A DNA stretch of 64,000 nt from Maribacter arenosus (GCF_014610845.1 NZ_JABTCG010000001.1:1079068-1143067); one strand, 5' to 3'. Counted from the stretch's first letter, positions 43,819-53,665 are shown. Translations and numbers: made by a program. Notes: generated by a model from the letters alone, not told the origin.

Positions 43819-44742
43819 TCAAGAAAGATCCAGCATACGCTGTATGGGGATCAAGGCTCTTTCCCTTATTTCCTTTGAAACTTCAATTTGAGGGCTTTCA
43901 TTTAGCAAACAATCGTATAGTTTTTGAAGCGTATTTACCTTCATATACGCGCATTCGCTGCAAGCACAGGTATTATCTTCTTGCGTCGGCGCCGGAATTA
44001 ATTCTGCCTCCGGAACCTCTTTCTTCATTTGATGCAAAATGCCCGCCTCTGTCGCTACAATGAATTTTTCCTTGGGATTCTGCTTTACAAAATTTATCAT
44101 GCCGGCTGTTGAACCGATATAGGTAGCCGTTTTTAAAATATGCTCCTCGGATTCTGGATGGGCAATGATCAGTGCATTTGGATTTTTCTTATATACCTGT
44201 AGCAGCTTTTCAAGACTGAAAGCTTCATGTACTACACAACTTCCATCCCATAAAAGCATATCCCTGCCTGTCTTTTTATTAATGTACTTACCTAAGTTGC
44301 GGTCTGGCGCAAAAATGATAGGTTGGTCTTTGGGAATGGATTCCACAATTTTCAAGGCATTGGAAGAAGTACATACGATATCGGTCAATGCCTTTACTTC
44401 GGCCGAACAATTGACATAGGTAATAACCGTATGTCCCGGATGGGCTTCAATGAATTTTTCAAATGCCTCTGGTGGACAAGAATCGGCCAACGAGCAACCC
44501 GCATTCAGGTCGGGGAGCACCACCATTTTTTCAGGATTGAGGATTTTTGCTGTTTCCGCCATAAAATGTACCCCTGCAAAAACAATGATATCCGCATCGG
44601 TTTCTGCGGCCTTTTGTGACAAGCCCAAACTATCACCAACATAATCGGCTATATTCTGTATTTCCGGATATTGGTAATAATGTGCCAAAATCACGGCGTT
44701 CTTTTCCTTTTTTAGATTGTGAATAGCTTTTTTTAAGTCCAT
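43819..44742 (-). CDS. nadA: Quinolinate synthase
   Basis: 307 residues. NadA condenses iminoaspartate from NadB with dihydroxyacetone phosphate to quinolinate, using a [4Fe-4S] cluster. [14 protein letters not shown], the cysteine in [52 protein letters not shown] and the C-terminal [10 protein letters not shown] are present and supply the three cluster cysteines. First gene of the nadA-nadB operon on the minus strand. Confidence 0.97.
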   Translation of the reverse strand: MDLKKAIHNLKKEKNAVILAHYYQYPEIQNIADYVGDSLGLSQKAAETDADIIVFAGVHFMAETAKILNPEKMVVLPDLNAGCSLADSCPPEAFEKFIEAHPGHTVITYVNCSAEVKALTDIVCTSSNALKIVESIPKDQPIIFAPDRNLGKYINKKTGRDMLLWDGSCVVHEAFSLEKLLQVYKKNPNALIIAHPESEEHILKTATYIGSTAGMINFVKQNPKEKFIVATEAGILHQMKKEVPEAELIPAPTQEDNTCACSECAYMKVNTLQKLYDCLLNESPQIEVSKEIRERALIPIQRMLDLS

Positions 44743-44848
44743 TTAAAGGCTTTTAAATTTTCTGCAATGTTAATCCAATCGATTCTTCTAAAAAATGATT
44801 TCGGTCATACTTTACACAACTGACCATAAATCCAATTTATTCAAGATA

Positions 44849-44877
44849 TAAAAAAAAGGGCCATTTAGGCCCCTTTT
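44849..44877 (-). terminator. Rho-independent terminator after rny
   Basis: In the minus direction GGGGCC, a short loop and GGCCC are followed by eight T. It lies 28 bases after the rny stop. Confidence 0.85.
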
Positions 44878-44904
44878 CAAATTGTTCATATCAAAACCGA
44901 TACC

Positions 44905-46473
44905 TTACTTGGCAACATTTACAGATCGTGTTTCCCGAATAACCGTCACTTTTACTTGGCCAGGATAGGTCATATCGGTTTGTATTTTTTGGGAGATTTC
45001 AAAGGACAATTGCGCTGCCTTGTCATCACTCACCTTTTCACTTTCTACAATGACCCTAAGCTCCCTACCTGCTTGTATGGCATACGCCTTTTGAACACCA
45101 CCAAAAGCAAAGGCAATCTCTTCCAGATCTTTTAAACGTTGAATATAAGAATCCAACACCTGTCTTCTGGCACCTGGTCTTGCCCCACTGATGGCATCAC
45201 AAACCTGGATGATCGGAGAAATCAATGTTTTCATTTCAATTTCGTCATGGTGGGCTCCAATGGCGTTGCAAACGTCCGGTTTTTCCCCATATTTCTCGGC
45301 CCATTGCATACCTAAAATGGCGTGTGGAGTCTCAACCTCCGCCTCCGTATTGGGTACTTTTCCGATGTCATGTAGAAGTCCTGCGCGTTTGGCCAATTTT
45401 GGATTCAATCCTAATTCAGCTGCCATAACCCCGCAAAGTTTAGCCACTTCCCTGGAGTGTTGTAACAGGTTCTGGCCATAAGACGAGCGGTATTTCATTC
45501 TACCGACCGCTTTGATCAATTCGGGGTGTAACCCATGAATACCTAAATCAATGACCGTTCGTTTCCCAATCTCAACAATTTCCTGTTCTATTTGTTTTTC
45601 TGTCTTTTTTACAATTTCCTCAATTCTTGCTGGGTGGATCCTACCGTCGGTCACCAATTTATGCAATGACAATCGCGCAATTTCCCTACGAACGGAATCG
45701 AAACATGAAAGTATAATCGCCTCTGGCGTATCATCTACTATGATCTCTACCCCTGTAGCTGCTTCAATAGCGCGAATATTCCTGCCTTCACGACCAATGA
45801 TTCGCCCTTTGACATCATCGGATTCCAAATTGAAAACAGAAACACAATTCTCTACGGCTTCCTCTGTCCCAATGCGCTGAATGGTATTGATTACGATTTT
45901 TCGTGCTTCTTGTTGGGCCGTTAATTTGGCCTCCTCCATGGTAGATTGTAAATAGGCCATGGCATCGCTCTTGGCTGTTTCTTTAAGGGATTCCATCAAT
46001 TGGCTTTTCGCCTCCTCGGCCGATAATCCCGAAATTACCTCTAACTGTTGTACTTGATTATTATGCAGCTTTTCCAATTCTGCATGCTTCTTATCGTAAA
46101 ACTCCTCTTTGTGGGCAATATCCTTGATTTTAACCTCTAACTGTTCGCTTAGTTTTTTGTTTTTAGCCAGTTCATTGCTGACCTGCGATTCTTTATCCCT
46201 AATCCGTTTTTCAGCCTCGGATATTTTTTTATCCTTATTGATTATTACTTTCTCGTGTTCTGCCTTGAGTTCCAAAAACTTCTCCTTGGCCTGGAAAATT
46301 TTATCCTTCTTAATGCTCTCCCCTTCAATGTTTGCTTCTTTAAGGATGGCACTCGCCTCCTTTTTAGCGTTGGCAACAGTCTTTGAGGCCTTGCCTTTTT
46401 CCAAGATTTTCGCAATAACAAATCCAATAACGAGGCCCGCTATTGCGACTAATATAATTGTGGTACTGTCCAT
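44905..46473 (-). CDS. rny: Ribonuclease Y
   Basis: 522 residues from ATG 46473 ([21 protein letters not shown], a single N-terminal membrane helix); an earlier in-frame Met at 46503 would fall inside the RNA gene described at 46491-46660. A long charged coiled coil (~30-200) is followed by a KH domain ([28 protein letters not shown]) and an HD phosphodiesterase domain with [10 protein letters not shown] and [12 protein letters not shown]. RNase Y is a membrane-bound endoribonuclease that starts mRNA decay. All hallmarks and the usual length are present. Confidence 0.96.
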   Translation of the reverse strand: MDSTTIILVAIAGLVIGFVIAKILEKGKASKTVANAKKEASAILKEANIEGESIKKDKIFQAKEKFLELKAEHEKVIINKDKKISEAEKRIRDKESQVSNELAKNKKLSEQLEVKIKDIAHKEEFYDKKHAELEKLHNNQVQQLEVISGLSAEEAKSQLMESLKETAKSDAMAYLQSTMEEAKLTAQQEARKIVINTIQRIGTEEAVENCVSVFNLESDDVKGRIIGREGRNIRAIEAATGVEIIVDDTPEAIILSCFDSVRREIARLSLHKLVTDGRIHPARIEEIVKKTEKQIEQEIVEIGKRTVIDLGIHGLHPELIKAVGRMKYRSSYGQNLLQHSREVAKLCGVMAAELGLNPKLAKRAGLLHDIGKVPNTEAEVETPHAILGMQWAEKYGEKPDVCNAIGAHHDEIEMKTLISPIIQVCDAISGARPGARRQVLDSYIQRLKDLEEIAFAFGGVQKAYAIQAGRELRVIVESEKVSDDKAAQLSFEISQKIQTDMTYPGQVKVTVIRETRSVNVAK

Positions 46474-46490
46474 AATTTCAAAATTTAATA

Positions 46491-46660
46491 TAAAAAAACC
46501 CACATTGGGGAAGTTTTGTACAAACTCCAGAAAACAGGTTTAGGGCTAACAGACTGATCAAGGATCCTTATACGAGTAAGGCCTGCTTTTACAATCTAAA
46601 CTCACCCTTTTTAAACAAATTAATGTTGAGTTCGTCAAAAGATAATACCAATGTGGGCAG
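46491..46660 (-). ncRNA. ssrS: Putative 6S RNA (6S-Flavo type)
   Basis: Between zapA and rny lies ~170 nt whose ends form a perfect 10-bp closing stem: CCCACATTGG at 46499-46508 and CCAATGTGGG at 46648-46657. On the minus strand the stem is followed by seven T, giving a 3' end. Inside, further pairings are possible near the apex (CCTTATACGAGTAAGG at 46566-46581 as a small hairpin within a CAGG...CCTG stem), with unpaired regions between: the rod with central bubble expected of 6S RNA. In gammaproteobacteria ssrS also follows zapA. 6S RNA binds the housekeeping RNA polymerase. The identification is from shape and place; I could not compare it with a covariance model. Confidence 0.62.
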
Positions 46661-46684
46661 TAACTTAATGCTATTTAAAAGAAC

Positions 46685-46981
46685 TTATTCAATACTAAGC
46701 TTTGAATTCACCAGTTCGTCCAGTGCCTTTAATCGATCAGTGGCTTCTTGGTTCCCTTCAGATTGATCAATGCCTCGTTGTTCTATTTTAGAGGCAAACT
46801 GTAGTGCGCACATGGCAAGCACGTCCTGTTTGTCCCTAACGGCATAGTTTTGTTCAAATTTCTTCGCCAATTGCTCAATATTCTTGGCCGCTTTCCTTAG
46901 CCCTTCCTCTTGGCTGGGGTCAATTGTCAAAGGGTATACCCTATCTGCAATTGAAAGCTTTATTTTGAGCCTTTCTGACAT
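46685..46981 (-). CDS. zapA: Cell division protein ZapA
   Basis: 98 residues. ZapA binds FtsZ and bundles its filaments at midcell. The N-terminal beta region (LKIKLSIADRVYPLTIDPSQEEGLRKAAKNI is the family pattern, residues ~5-35) is followed by a helix with DVLAMCALQFASKIEQ and a C-terminal coiled coil. It follows the small coiled-coil gene after 13 bases, an arrangement that suggests the two act together. Confidence 0.92.
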   Translation of the reverse strand: MSERLKIKLSIADRVYPLTIDPSQEEGLRKAAKNIEQLAKKFEQNYAVRDKQDVLAMCALQFASKIEQRGIDQSEGNQEATDRLKALDELVNSKLSIE

Positions 46982-46994
46982 CCTATTTTAAACC

Positions 46995-47285
46995 TTACTC
47001 GGCAAGTTGGGCAATACAATGGTCCAACTCCCTAATCAATGTATTTATTTTAAGCTTAGCTTCTGTTTTATTTGTATTACTGCCGAGCATTGAATTTGCA
47101 AGTTTAAGTGAGTTATATTTTTGTTCCCATTCAGAAACGGTTCTTTCGGTTGAATTCTGCTTGTTTCGTGTTGAAACCAATTCCTCTTCCAACTTTTGAT
47201 TATTCTGCTGTAACATCTCCAATTTATGCAACAACTTACTAATTTTGTTTTCCAGGGAATCAACAATTTTCACCAATTCACTCAT
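46995..47285 (-). CDS. Small coiled-coil protein upstream of zapA
   Basis: 96 residues from ATG 47285 (MSELVKIVDSLENKISK); the earlier in-frame ATG at 47291 adds two residues. Almost the whole chain is heptad-patterned helix (KLLHKLEMLQQNNQKLEEELVS, WEQKYNSLKLANSML), and the C-terminus has TLIRELDHCIAQLAE. No signal or catalytic motif. Its position before zapA and its coiled-coil nature suggest a division-associated partner in the manner of ZapB, but that name is not justified by sequence. Confidence 0.85.
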   Translation of the reverse strand: MSELVKIVDSLENKISKLLHKLEMLQQNNQKLEEELVSTRNKQNSTERTVSEWEQKYNSLKLANSMLGSNTNKTEAKLKINTLIRELDHCIAQLAE

Positions 47286-47309
47286 ATACAATACTCAATG
47301 CGTATTACA

Positions 47310-47340
47310 CAAAGTTAACATAGATATAGCGACTGGGCAA
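47310..47340 (-). promoter_or_regulatory. Promoter for coiled-coil/zapA unit
   Basis: On the minus strand TTG (47340-47338) is separated by 20 bases from TAACTTTG (47317-47310), a full -33/-7 match to the Bacteroidota consensus, ending 24 bases before the ATG at 47285. Confidence 0.6.
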
Positions 47341-47489
47341 TACTTTTTCAAAATATTCTTTAAGTAATACTTTAAACCCTGATATTAATTGCCCTATGGC
47401 ACGAAACAATCTGAATTTAAAGCAGTTTTTTCCCCTTCGAGGCGGTTAATTATTTTCATCTGATTAATTTTATCGCTTAATATAGGTTT

Positions 47490-47527
47490 CAAATACCGAG
47501 TTCGTTTAATACGATATTCGGTATTTG
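47490..47527. promoter_or_regulatory. Perfect 10-bp inverted repeat upstream of the M23 peptidase gene
   Basis: CAAATACCGA at 47490-47499 and TCGGTATTTG at 47518-47527 form a perfect inverted repeat with an 18-base spacer, which holds a smaller CGT/ACG pair. It ends 28 bases before the ATG at 47556. No T run follows, so an operator or 5'-leader stem is more likely than a terminator. Confidence 0.4.
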
Positions 47528-47555
47528 GTCACGATGTTACCAATTTTAAGAGCTT

Positions 47556-49253
47556 ATGGGCAGAACATTTCTTGTTTTATTATTTACAATGATTTTTTCC
47601 TTCGGTTTAATGGCCCAAGAGAATTACCCGAAGGAAGCGTTTAGATCACCTTTGGATATTCCCCTAGTTCTGGCGGGTACTTTTGGCGAATTGCGATCCA
47701 ATCATTTTCATTCGGGAATTGATATAAAAACACAGCAAAGAGAGGGACTTCCCATATATGCCATAGGCAATGGTACAGTAACCCGAATCAAAGTTTCGTT
47801 GTGGGGATATGGCAAAGTTCTCTATGTAGCCCATCCCAACGGATATACCTCTGTATATGGGCATTTACAAAAATTTGCACCAAAAATCGAGGAATATGTT
47901 AAAAAGATACAATACGATAAGAAATCATTTGAGGTGGAACTATTTCCCGAATATGGCGAAATAAAACTGGATAAAGGGGAGGTTATAGCCTATAGCGGCA
48001 ATACAGGTGGTTCTTCAGGACCACATTTGCATTTCGAAATCAGGAGCAGTATATCAGAAAAACCAACCAACCCACTTTTATATGGACTGGAGGTGCGTGA
48101 TGCCACCAATCCTACCCTCGTAGCACTCTATGGATATCCACTTTCTGCAAACGCCCAGCTGAACCAAAGTACCACAAAATCACAATTGAATTTCACAAGG
48201 CAGAAAGACGGGACATATCTTGCCGATAAGGTAACCGCTTTGGGCACCATTGGTTTCGGTTTTATCGGTTTTGACCGTCAAGATTTGGCAGCGAATAAAA
48301 ATGGCGTGTATTCTGTACGCCAAGTGGTCAACGGACAAGTTTATACCGATTACGACTTTGAGACTTTTTCATTCACGGAAACACGTTATATCAATACGTT
48401 GATCGATTACGATCATTTCGGAAACTATAGACAACGTATCCAGAAATGTTTTAAAACCCCAGGGAATCGTTTAAGTATTTATAATAAATTGGTGAATGAT
48501 GGGAAAATAGTGGTCAAGGAAGGTTTCTCATATACCGTAGAAATTCTGATCAGTGATTTAGAAGGCAATTTGACTAAATTGGCCATTCCCGTTGAAGGTA
48601 AACGACAAACTTTAAAAATCACCGAAGAAAAACCAAAAACCGATAATTATGTTGTAGCCAATCGACCCAATAATTATGATTTGGGATTGGCCAAAGTCTA
48701 CTTTCCGGCCAATACGTTCTATGAGAATTTCCATATTGAATTGAAAAATGGTAGTGATACGGTGACCGTGCATAATAATCGGGTACCGGCGCATAGAAAT
48801 TTTACATTGACCTTTGATGTTTCAAAATACTCGGAGGAAGAACGTAAACAACTTTTCATCGCCCGTTTAGATAGGGATTTGAAACCTTCTTATGCATCTA
48901 CCTATAAGCGAGGGAACACATTTACAACCAGGACCCGAAATCTTGGGACCTACACTTTAGCGAAGGACACAATTGCCCCTTCAATACGTTCAAAAAACTT
49001 TAAACATAAACAATGGCTGACCAACTACCGTTATCTAAGTCTAATGATCTCCGATGATCTTAGCGGAATAGACACCTACTCAGCCACCTTGAATGGGGAG
49101 TGGATTTTGATGGAATATGAGCCTAAAACCAATACTCTCACCTATAATTTCGACGATAAGATTTTAGACAAAAAGCAATGTGAACTAAAAGTCATCGTTA
49201 CAGATAATGTAGGCAATACCAATACATACGAGGTTTCATTTTATAGAAAATAA
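47556..49253 (+). CDS. M23 family metallopeptidase (LytM-type)
   Basis: 565 residues with a signal peptide (to GLMAQENYPK). The M23 domain is at the N-terminus (~25-190): zinc ligands in SNHFHSGIDIKT (His-x3-Asp) and GPHLHFEIR (His-x-His), plus IYAIGNGTVTRIKVSLWGYG. These residues are those of active enzymes, so cleavage of peptidoglycan cross-links is possible. The remaining ~370 residues are beta-rich Ig-like repeats ending in VIVTDNVGNTNTYEVSFYRK. Followed after 5 bases by a TonB-dependent receptor, probably one transcript. Confidence 0.9.
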   Translation: MGRTFLVLLFTMIFSFGLMAQENYPKEAFRSPLDIPLVLAGTFGELRSNHFHSGIDIKTQQREGLPIYAIGNGTVTRIKVSLWGYGKVLYVAHPNGYTSVYGHLQKFAPKIEEYVKKIQYDKKSFEVELFPEYGEIKLDKGEVIAYSGNTGGSSGPHLHFEIRSSISEKPTNPLLYGLEVRDATNPTLVALYGYPLSANAQLNQSTTKSQLNFTRQKDGTYLADKVTALGTIGFGFIGFDRQDLAANKNGVYSVRQVVNGQVYTDYDFETFSFTETRYINTLIDYDHFGNYRQRIQKCFKTPGNRLSIYNKLVNDGKIVVKEGFSYTVEILISDLEGNLTKLAIPVEGKRQTLKITEEKPKTDNYVVANRPNNYDLGLAKVYFPANTFYENFHIELKNGSDTVTVHNNRVPAHRNFTLTFDVSKYSEEERKQLFIARLDRDLKPSYASTYKRGNTFTTRTRNLGTYTLAKDTIAPSIRSKNFKHKQWLTNYRYLSLMISDDLSGIDTYSATLNGEWILMEYEPKTNTLTYNFDDKILDKKQCELKVIVTDNVGNTNTYEVSFYRK

Positions 49254-49258
49254 ACACT

Positions 49259-51727
49259 TTGAAGTGTCTCAAGATAGCTTTACTTTCATTTTTACTGTGT
49301 CCATATCTTCAAATTAAGGCACAGACCGCAACAATTACAGGAGTTGTATTCGATGAAAATAATAATCCCTTATCAGAAGTAAATATCGTTAGTACGGATA
49401 GTGGTACTTCAACAGATCTTAATGGCTATTATATACTGCACATTGTTGCCGATCAAGAAAACCGCATTGAATTCTCCCACTTAGGGTATAAAGCCGTAGT
49501 CTTGGAGGGCTTGATCCTTAAAACTAATGAAATCTATGAGTTCAACCCTGTACTTAGCACCAAAATAATGCAGATCGATGGGGTAACCATTTCAGCGACA
49601 GGAGAAAAAAAAGTAGACGGAATCACAAGTATTTCTCCAGGAATGGTGCGACAAATACCAGGTGCGAATGCCGGAGTCGAAAATATCCTTAAACTTCTTC
49701 CCGGGGTCTCATCCAATAATGAACTGAGCACACAATTTTCCGTACGTGGAGGTAATTATGATGAAAATCTGGTCTATATCAACGAAATCGAAGTCTATCG
49801 CCCATTTTTAATCCGTTCAGCCCAACAGGAAGGCCTTAGTATTGTCAATAGCGATCTAATACGCAAAGTGGAATTTTCCCCTGGTGGTTTTCAAGCGAAA
49901 TATGGGGATAAGCTCTCATCGGTTTTAGATATCACCTATAAAAATCCCACAACTTTTGGGGCCCAAATGGATGTAAGCTTATTGGGGGCTAGCCTGGCCT
50001 TGGAAAATCTTTCAACAAACAAAAAACTCTCTTATATTACAGGTGCGCGATACCGCAACAATGGTCTATTGGTGAACAGTCAACAGACGAATTCAAATTT
50101 CAATCCAGTGTTTGCCGACATTCAGGGCTATGCCACCTATCGCCTGTCAAAAAAACTTCATTTTAATATTTTAGGAAATGTAGCGATCAATGATTATCAA
50201 AATGAACCTTTGGATAGGCAGACGAATTTTGGGACGCTTTCCGACCCTAAGGCCCTTGTAGTTAGGTATGCGGGCAGTGAAAACAATAAGTATGCAACTG
50301 CTCTAGGGGCAGTCAAGGCCAATTATTTCTTGAATGAAATGGTTACCCTGAAACTCATTGCCTCTCTTTACCACACTACGCAAGAAGAATATTCCGATGT
50401 GATCGCCCGCTATGCCTTAGGAGGTATAGATACTGACTTGGGGAGCGAATCTTTGGGCGAGGCTACATCGGTAAGGGGCGTAGGCGGGCAATTCACTAGG
50501 GCCAGGAACGAATTGGATGCCCTGATTTTCAATTTGGAACAACAAGGTGTCTTGATCAAAGGGAGGCAAAAACTGCAATGGGGCCTAAAATTTACACATG
50601 AAGACATCCGAGACCAGTTGCGCGAATCTGTTTTTTTGGATTCCGCCGGTTTTTCCATTCGCCCACCATTGCCTGAATATGTAAACAACCAACCGGAAAT
50701 CCCTTTTTCGGAAGCCCTCGTCCCCTATCAAGGTATCTCGGCAACAAACTTCATAAAAACCAATAGATTATCGGCCTACACCCAGTTCAGTGAAAGTAGG
50801 TCTTATAATTTAGGGGAGATATACTATAATCTAGGTGTAAGAACCCATTTTTGGAGGGTAAATGGTCGGCAAATTGAAAAGTCCGCACAGCTGGTTATCA
50901 GTCCCAGAGCCCAGTTTGCCATTAAACCGAAATGGAAAAAAGACATGCTTTTCAGGACTTCGATCGGTGTTTACCACCAACCCCCATTCTATAGGGAATT
51001 AAGGGATGGAACAGGAACGGTACAGCCCGAGGTAAAAGCCCAAAAATCAATCCATTATGTATTGGGCAATGAATATGGTTTTTTGCTTTGGGAGCGACCT
51101 TTTACATTGATCAGTGAAGCATATTATAAACAATTGAGCCATGTAAACACGTATACTTTAAACGACGTGCGTATACGATATACAGCCAACAACAATGCCA
51201 AGGCCTATGTATATGGTGCAGAGATCCGATTGAACGGCGCCTTTGTCCCTGGTACCGAATCTTGGGTGAGCCTAGGGTATCTGAAAACCGAGGAAAACAG
51301 CGATGATAGGGGCTATATTCCAAGGCCCACCGATCAGCGTCTAAAATTGGGAATACTTTTCCAGGATTATGTGCCTACCATACCGAATTTAAAAATGTAT
51401 CTCAACTTAGTTTATAACACAGGAGTGCCAGGGGGATCGCCCACATATGCCGATTCTTATATTTTTCAGAATAGATTAAGGGATTATAAACGTGCCGATT
51501 TAGGAATTTCCCATATTTTTGTAGGTGCGGAAAAAAAATATCCCGAGAACCATTGGTTGCATAAGTGTAAAGAATTGAGTGTTGGCTTTGAGATCTTTAA
51601 TCTATTCAACAATCAAAACTCAATTACTAATACTTGGATCCGGGATGTCGAAAGTAAAAATGAATTTGCGATTCCGAACTATATGACGAGTCGGGTTTTG
51701 AACCTCAGACTTAAAATACGGCTTTGA
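49259..51727 (+). CDS. TonB-dependent outer-membrane receptor with carboxypeptidase-like domain
   Basis: 822 residues from a TTG start; no in-frame ATG precedes the signal peptide (SFLLCPYLQIKAQTATITG). A carboxypeptidase regulatory-like domain (~25-105; GVVFDENNNPLSEVNIVSTDSG) precedes a plug domain (NILKLLPGVSSNNELSTQFS, RGGNYDENLVYINEIEVYRP, VEFSPGGFQAKYGDKLSSV) and a beta-barrel ending NLRLKIRL. It differs from SusC proteins and has no SusD beside it, so its ligand is probably not an oligosaccharide; it may be an iron complex, peptide or other. The link to the M23 gene upstream is notable but unexplained. Confidence 0.88.
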   Translation: MKCLKIALLSFLLCPYLQIKAQTATITGVVFDENNNPLSEVNIVSTDSGTSTDLNGYYILHIVADQENRIEFSHLGYKAVVLEGLILKTNEIYEFNPVLSTKIMQIDGVTISATGEKKVDGITSISPGMVRQIPGANAGVENILKLLPGVSSNNELSTQFSVRGGNYDENLVYINEIEVYRPFLIRSAQQEGLSIVNSDLIRKVEFSPGGFQAKYGDKLSSVLDITYKNPTTFGAQMDVSLLGASLALENLSTNKKLSYITGARYRNNGLLVNSQQTNSNFNPVFADIQGYATYRLSKKLHFNILGNVAINDYQNEPLDRQTNFGTLSDPKALVVRYAGSENNKYATALGAVKANYFLNEMVTLKLIASLYHTTQEEYSDVIARYALGGIDTDLGSESLGEATSVRGVGGQFTRARNELDALIFNLEQQGVLIKGRQKLQWGLKFTHEDIRDQLRESVFLDSAGFSIRPPLPEYVNNQPEIPFSEALVPYQGISATNFIKTNRLSAYTQFSESRSYNLGEIYYNLGVRTHFWRVNGRQIEKSAQLVISPRAQFAIKPKWKKDMLFRTSIGVYHQPPFYRELRDGTGTVQPEVKAQKSIHYVLGNEYGFLLWERPFTLISEAYYKQLSHVNTYTLNDVRIRYTANNNAKAYVYGAEIRLNGAFVPGTESWVSLGYLKTEENSDDRGYIPRPTDQRLKLGILFQDYVPTIPNLKMYLNLVYNTGVPGGSPTYADSYIFQNRLRDYKRADLGISHIFVGAEKKYPENHWLHKCKELSVGFEIFNLFNNQNSITNTWIRDVESKNEFAIPNYMTSRVLNLRLKIRL

Positions 51728-51758
51728 TTGGAAGATGCGGCCGTCAAAAACTGGTTTA

Positions 51759-52418
51759 ATGAAAAAACTTTTAGTATTAGTGCTCTTTTTGGGTGGTATC
51801 ATGGTAAGTGCCCAAAAAAATATTTATGAGCATAAGAATTTCGATGATCTTAGTGAGAACCATAAGGTTTTGGCAATCCTTCCCTTTCTCACCAATTTGG
51901 ATTTGAAGGATGAAGTATCGAAGAATGAAGTAAAACAACTGGAACAGAAAGAGGGTTATGTGGTACAGAACGCCTTGGAAACTTATTTTTCCAAAAGAAA
52001 AAGAAAGAAAAAGTTTTCGGTAGAATTCCAGAACACAAAGAACACGAATGCCATTCTTTCCCAGCACAATATCACCTATGAAAACATCGATGTGTACACT
52101 ATAAAACAACTTAGTGGGATATTGGAAGTCGATGGGATAATAAGTGGTAATATGGATATCAATATACTACTCTCAAAAGGGGTTCCAACAGAATTCAGTC
52201 TCATGGATTACTTTCGAGGGGATTCTAATTATGGTAGGATCGGGATAAAGATAAGTGATGGCGGGTCGGGCAAATTACTCTGGAAGTATGAGAAAAAAAT
52301 CGACAAGAAAACAGGGAAAAACACCTATGATCTTATTGATAGGATGATGAAACTGGCCGCTAGAAAATTTCCGTATGACCGTGAGAAGAAAAAGGATCGG
52401 AACAAATCACGGATTTAA
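51759..52418 (+). CDS. Secreted protein of unknown function
   Basis: Start at ATG 51759 (MKKLLVLVLFLGGIMVSAQ), giving a clean signal peptide; an upstream in-frame ATG at 51735 adds eight charged residues. 219 residues, ~200 mature. It shows KVLAILPFLTNLDLKD, a basic patch (SKRKRKKKF), DVYTIKQLSGILEVDGIISGNMD and GGSGKLLWKYEKKID, and a basic C-terminus. The alternating strands with 'DGIISG' and 'GKLLWKYE' recall the fold of CsgG/LpoB-like periplasmic proteins, but this is only an impression. It overlaps the convergent cysteine desulfurase stop by four bases. Confidence 0.75.
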   Translation: MKKLLVLVLFLGGIMVSAQKNIYEHKNFDDLSENHKVLAILPFLTNLDLKDEVSKNEVKQLEQKEGYVVQNALETYFSKRKRKKKFSVEFQNTKNTNAILSQHNITYENIDVYTIKQLSGILEVDGIISGNMDINILLSKGVPTEFSLMDYFRGDSNYGRIGIKISDGGSGKLLWKYEKKIDKKTGKNTYDLIDRMMKLAARKFPYDREKKKDRNKSRI

Positions 52419-53563
52419 ACCTTCATAAATTCCTTTAAAACCCTAATGGTATAATCCAGCTCCTGGGTTGTATTATACTTTGAAAATGAAAATCTAAATG
52501 ATGGTTTTTTAAGGTCCTCTGCGCCAACCACTTCTTTTAATACATGCGAACCCATATCGCTACCCGATTGGCAGGCACTTCCTTGGGATATGGCAATCCC
52601 CTTAATATCCAAGTTAAATAAAAGCATTCTCGCCTTTTCCTGGCTAATGGGCAAACTAAGATTTACCAAGGTATAGGTACTCTGGTCTAAAGAACCTGAA
52701 TGTCCATTAAACCCCACACCGGGAATGCTTTGGGTAATGGTATCGATAAAATATTTCTTGAGACCTAATACATAATTACGCTCCTCGTCAAGATTGCCAT
52801 AGGCCATTTTAAAGGCTTCTTCCAAGCCTACGATATTGTGTACGGATTCCGTACCCGCCCTTAGGCCTCTTTCCTGCCCACCTCCCGATATTAAAGGCTT
52901 TATGCCTGAATTTCTTCGAATAAATGCAAAACCAACACCTTTTGGGCCATGGAATTTATGTGCTGAGGCAGCCATAAAATCAATGGGTGTTTTTTGAACA
53001 TCGATTTCAAAATGTCCGATGGACTGTACGGTATCTGAATGGAACAAAGCATTATTTGCCTTGCACGATTCGGCCACGGTATCAATAGGCAGTAAATTGC
53101 CGATTTCATTATTCACATGCATGAGGCTTACCAATTTTTTGGTATCATCTTCTTGCAACAATCGGTTTAAATGAGAGAGTTGTGGATTACCATTTCCATC
53201 AAGATCAACATACTTCAAGGCTATACCAAATTCAGTGGCTAAATCTTGGCTGGTATGAAGTACTGCATGATGTTCTATTTTTGAGGTGATGAGGGTTTTT
53301 ACGCCTATATCCCGAACGGCACTCTTGAGAACCATATTATCGGCCTCGGTGCCCCCGGAGGTAAAAATAATTTCGGAAGGGTGTGCCTTCAATTGTTTGG
53401 CAATGGCTTTCCGCGCTTGTTCCACTGCTGTTTTGGCCGTACGTCCATACCCATGGATAGATGATGGATTCCCGTAATAACCAGACAATGCTTCTTGCAT
53501 TCTTTGAATGACTTCCTCCCTAATTCGGGTTGTGGCGGCATTGTCTAAGTAAACATTTTCCAT
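52415..53563 (-). CDS. Cysteine desulfurase (NifS/IscS family)
   Basis: 382 residues from ATG 53563 (MENVYLDNAATTR), the conserved family start; the frame is open further upstream but contains the promoter element at 53590. The enzyme takes sulfur from cysteine for Fe-S clusters and thio-modified tRNA. TSGGTEADNMVL, HAVLHTS, HVNNEIG, DTVQSIGHF, the PLP lysine in SAHKFHGPKGVGF and the sulfur-accepting loop GSACQSGSDM are present. There are no isc/suf scaffold genes nearby, so the specific pathway is open. Confidence 0.95.
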   Translation of the reverse strand: MENVYLDNAATTRIREEVIQRMQEALSGYYGNPSSIHGYGRTAKTAVEQARKAIAKQLKAHPSEIIFTSGGTEADNMVLKSAVRDIGVKTLITSKIEHHAVLHTSQDLATEFGIALKYVDLDGNGNPQLSHLNRLLQEDDTKKLVSLMHVNNEIGNLLPIDTVAESCKANNALFHSDTVQSIGHFEIDVQKTPIDFMAASAHKFHGPKGVGFAFIRRNSGIKPLISGGGQERGLRAGTESVHNIVGLEEAFKMAYGNLDEERNYVLGLKKYFIDTITQSIPGVGFNGHSGSLDQSTYTLVNLSLPISQEKARMLLFNLDIKGIAISQGSACQSGSDMGSHVLKEVVGAEDLKKPSFRFSFSKYNTTQELDYTIRVLKEFMKV

Positions 53564-53589
53564 GGGTAGGCACAGTGCTAAAAACGAGT

Positions 53590-53597
53590 CAAAAATA
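53590..53597 (-). promoter_or_regulatory. -7 promoter element for the cysteine desulfurase gene
   Basis: TATTTTTG on the minus strand, an exact TAnnTTTG match, ends 26 bases before the ATG at 53563. It supports that start over the longer frame. Confidence 0.5.
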
Positions 53598-53653
53598 ACC
53601 GAATAAAATGTAAAATCTATCCCAAAGAAGATAAACTTGTTGTTTATTTCCTT

Positions 53654-53661
53654 TAAATTTG
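53654..53661 (+). promoter_or_regulatory. -7 promoter element nearly abutting the lipoprotein start
   Basis: TAAATTTG ends four bases before the ATG at 53666. With the usual -7 to +1 spacing the transcript would begin at or within a base or two of the start codon, making it leaderless or almost so. Confidence 0.5.
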
Positions 53662-53665
53662 GGGC

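Noticed and set aside
46474..46503. Longer N-terminus of RNase Y
   Set aside because: It would translate the 3' end of the RNA gene; [15 protein letters not shown] at 46473 is the usual membrane-anchor start.
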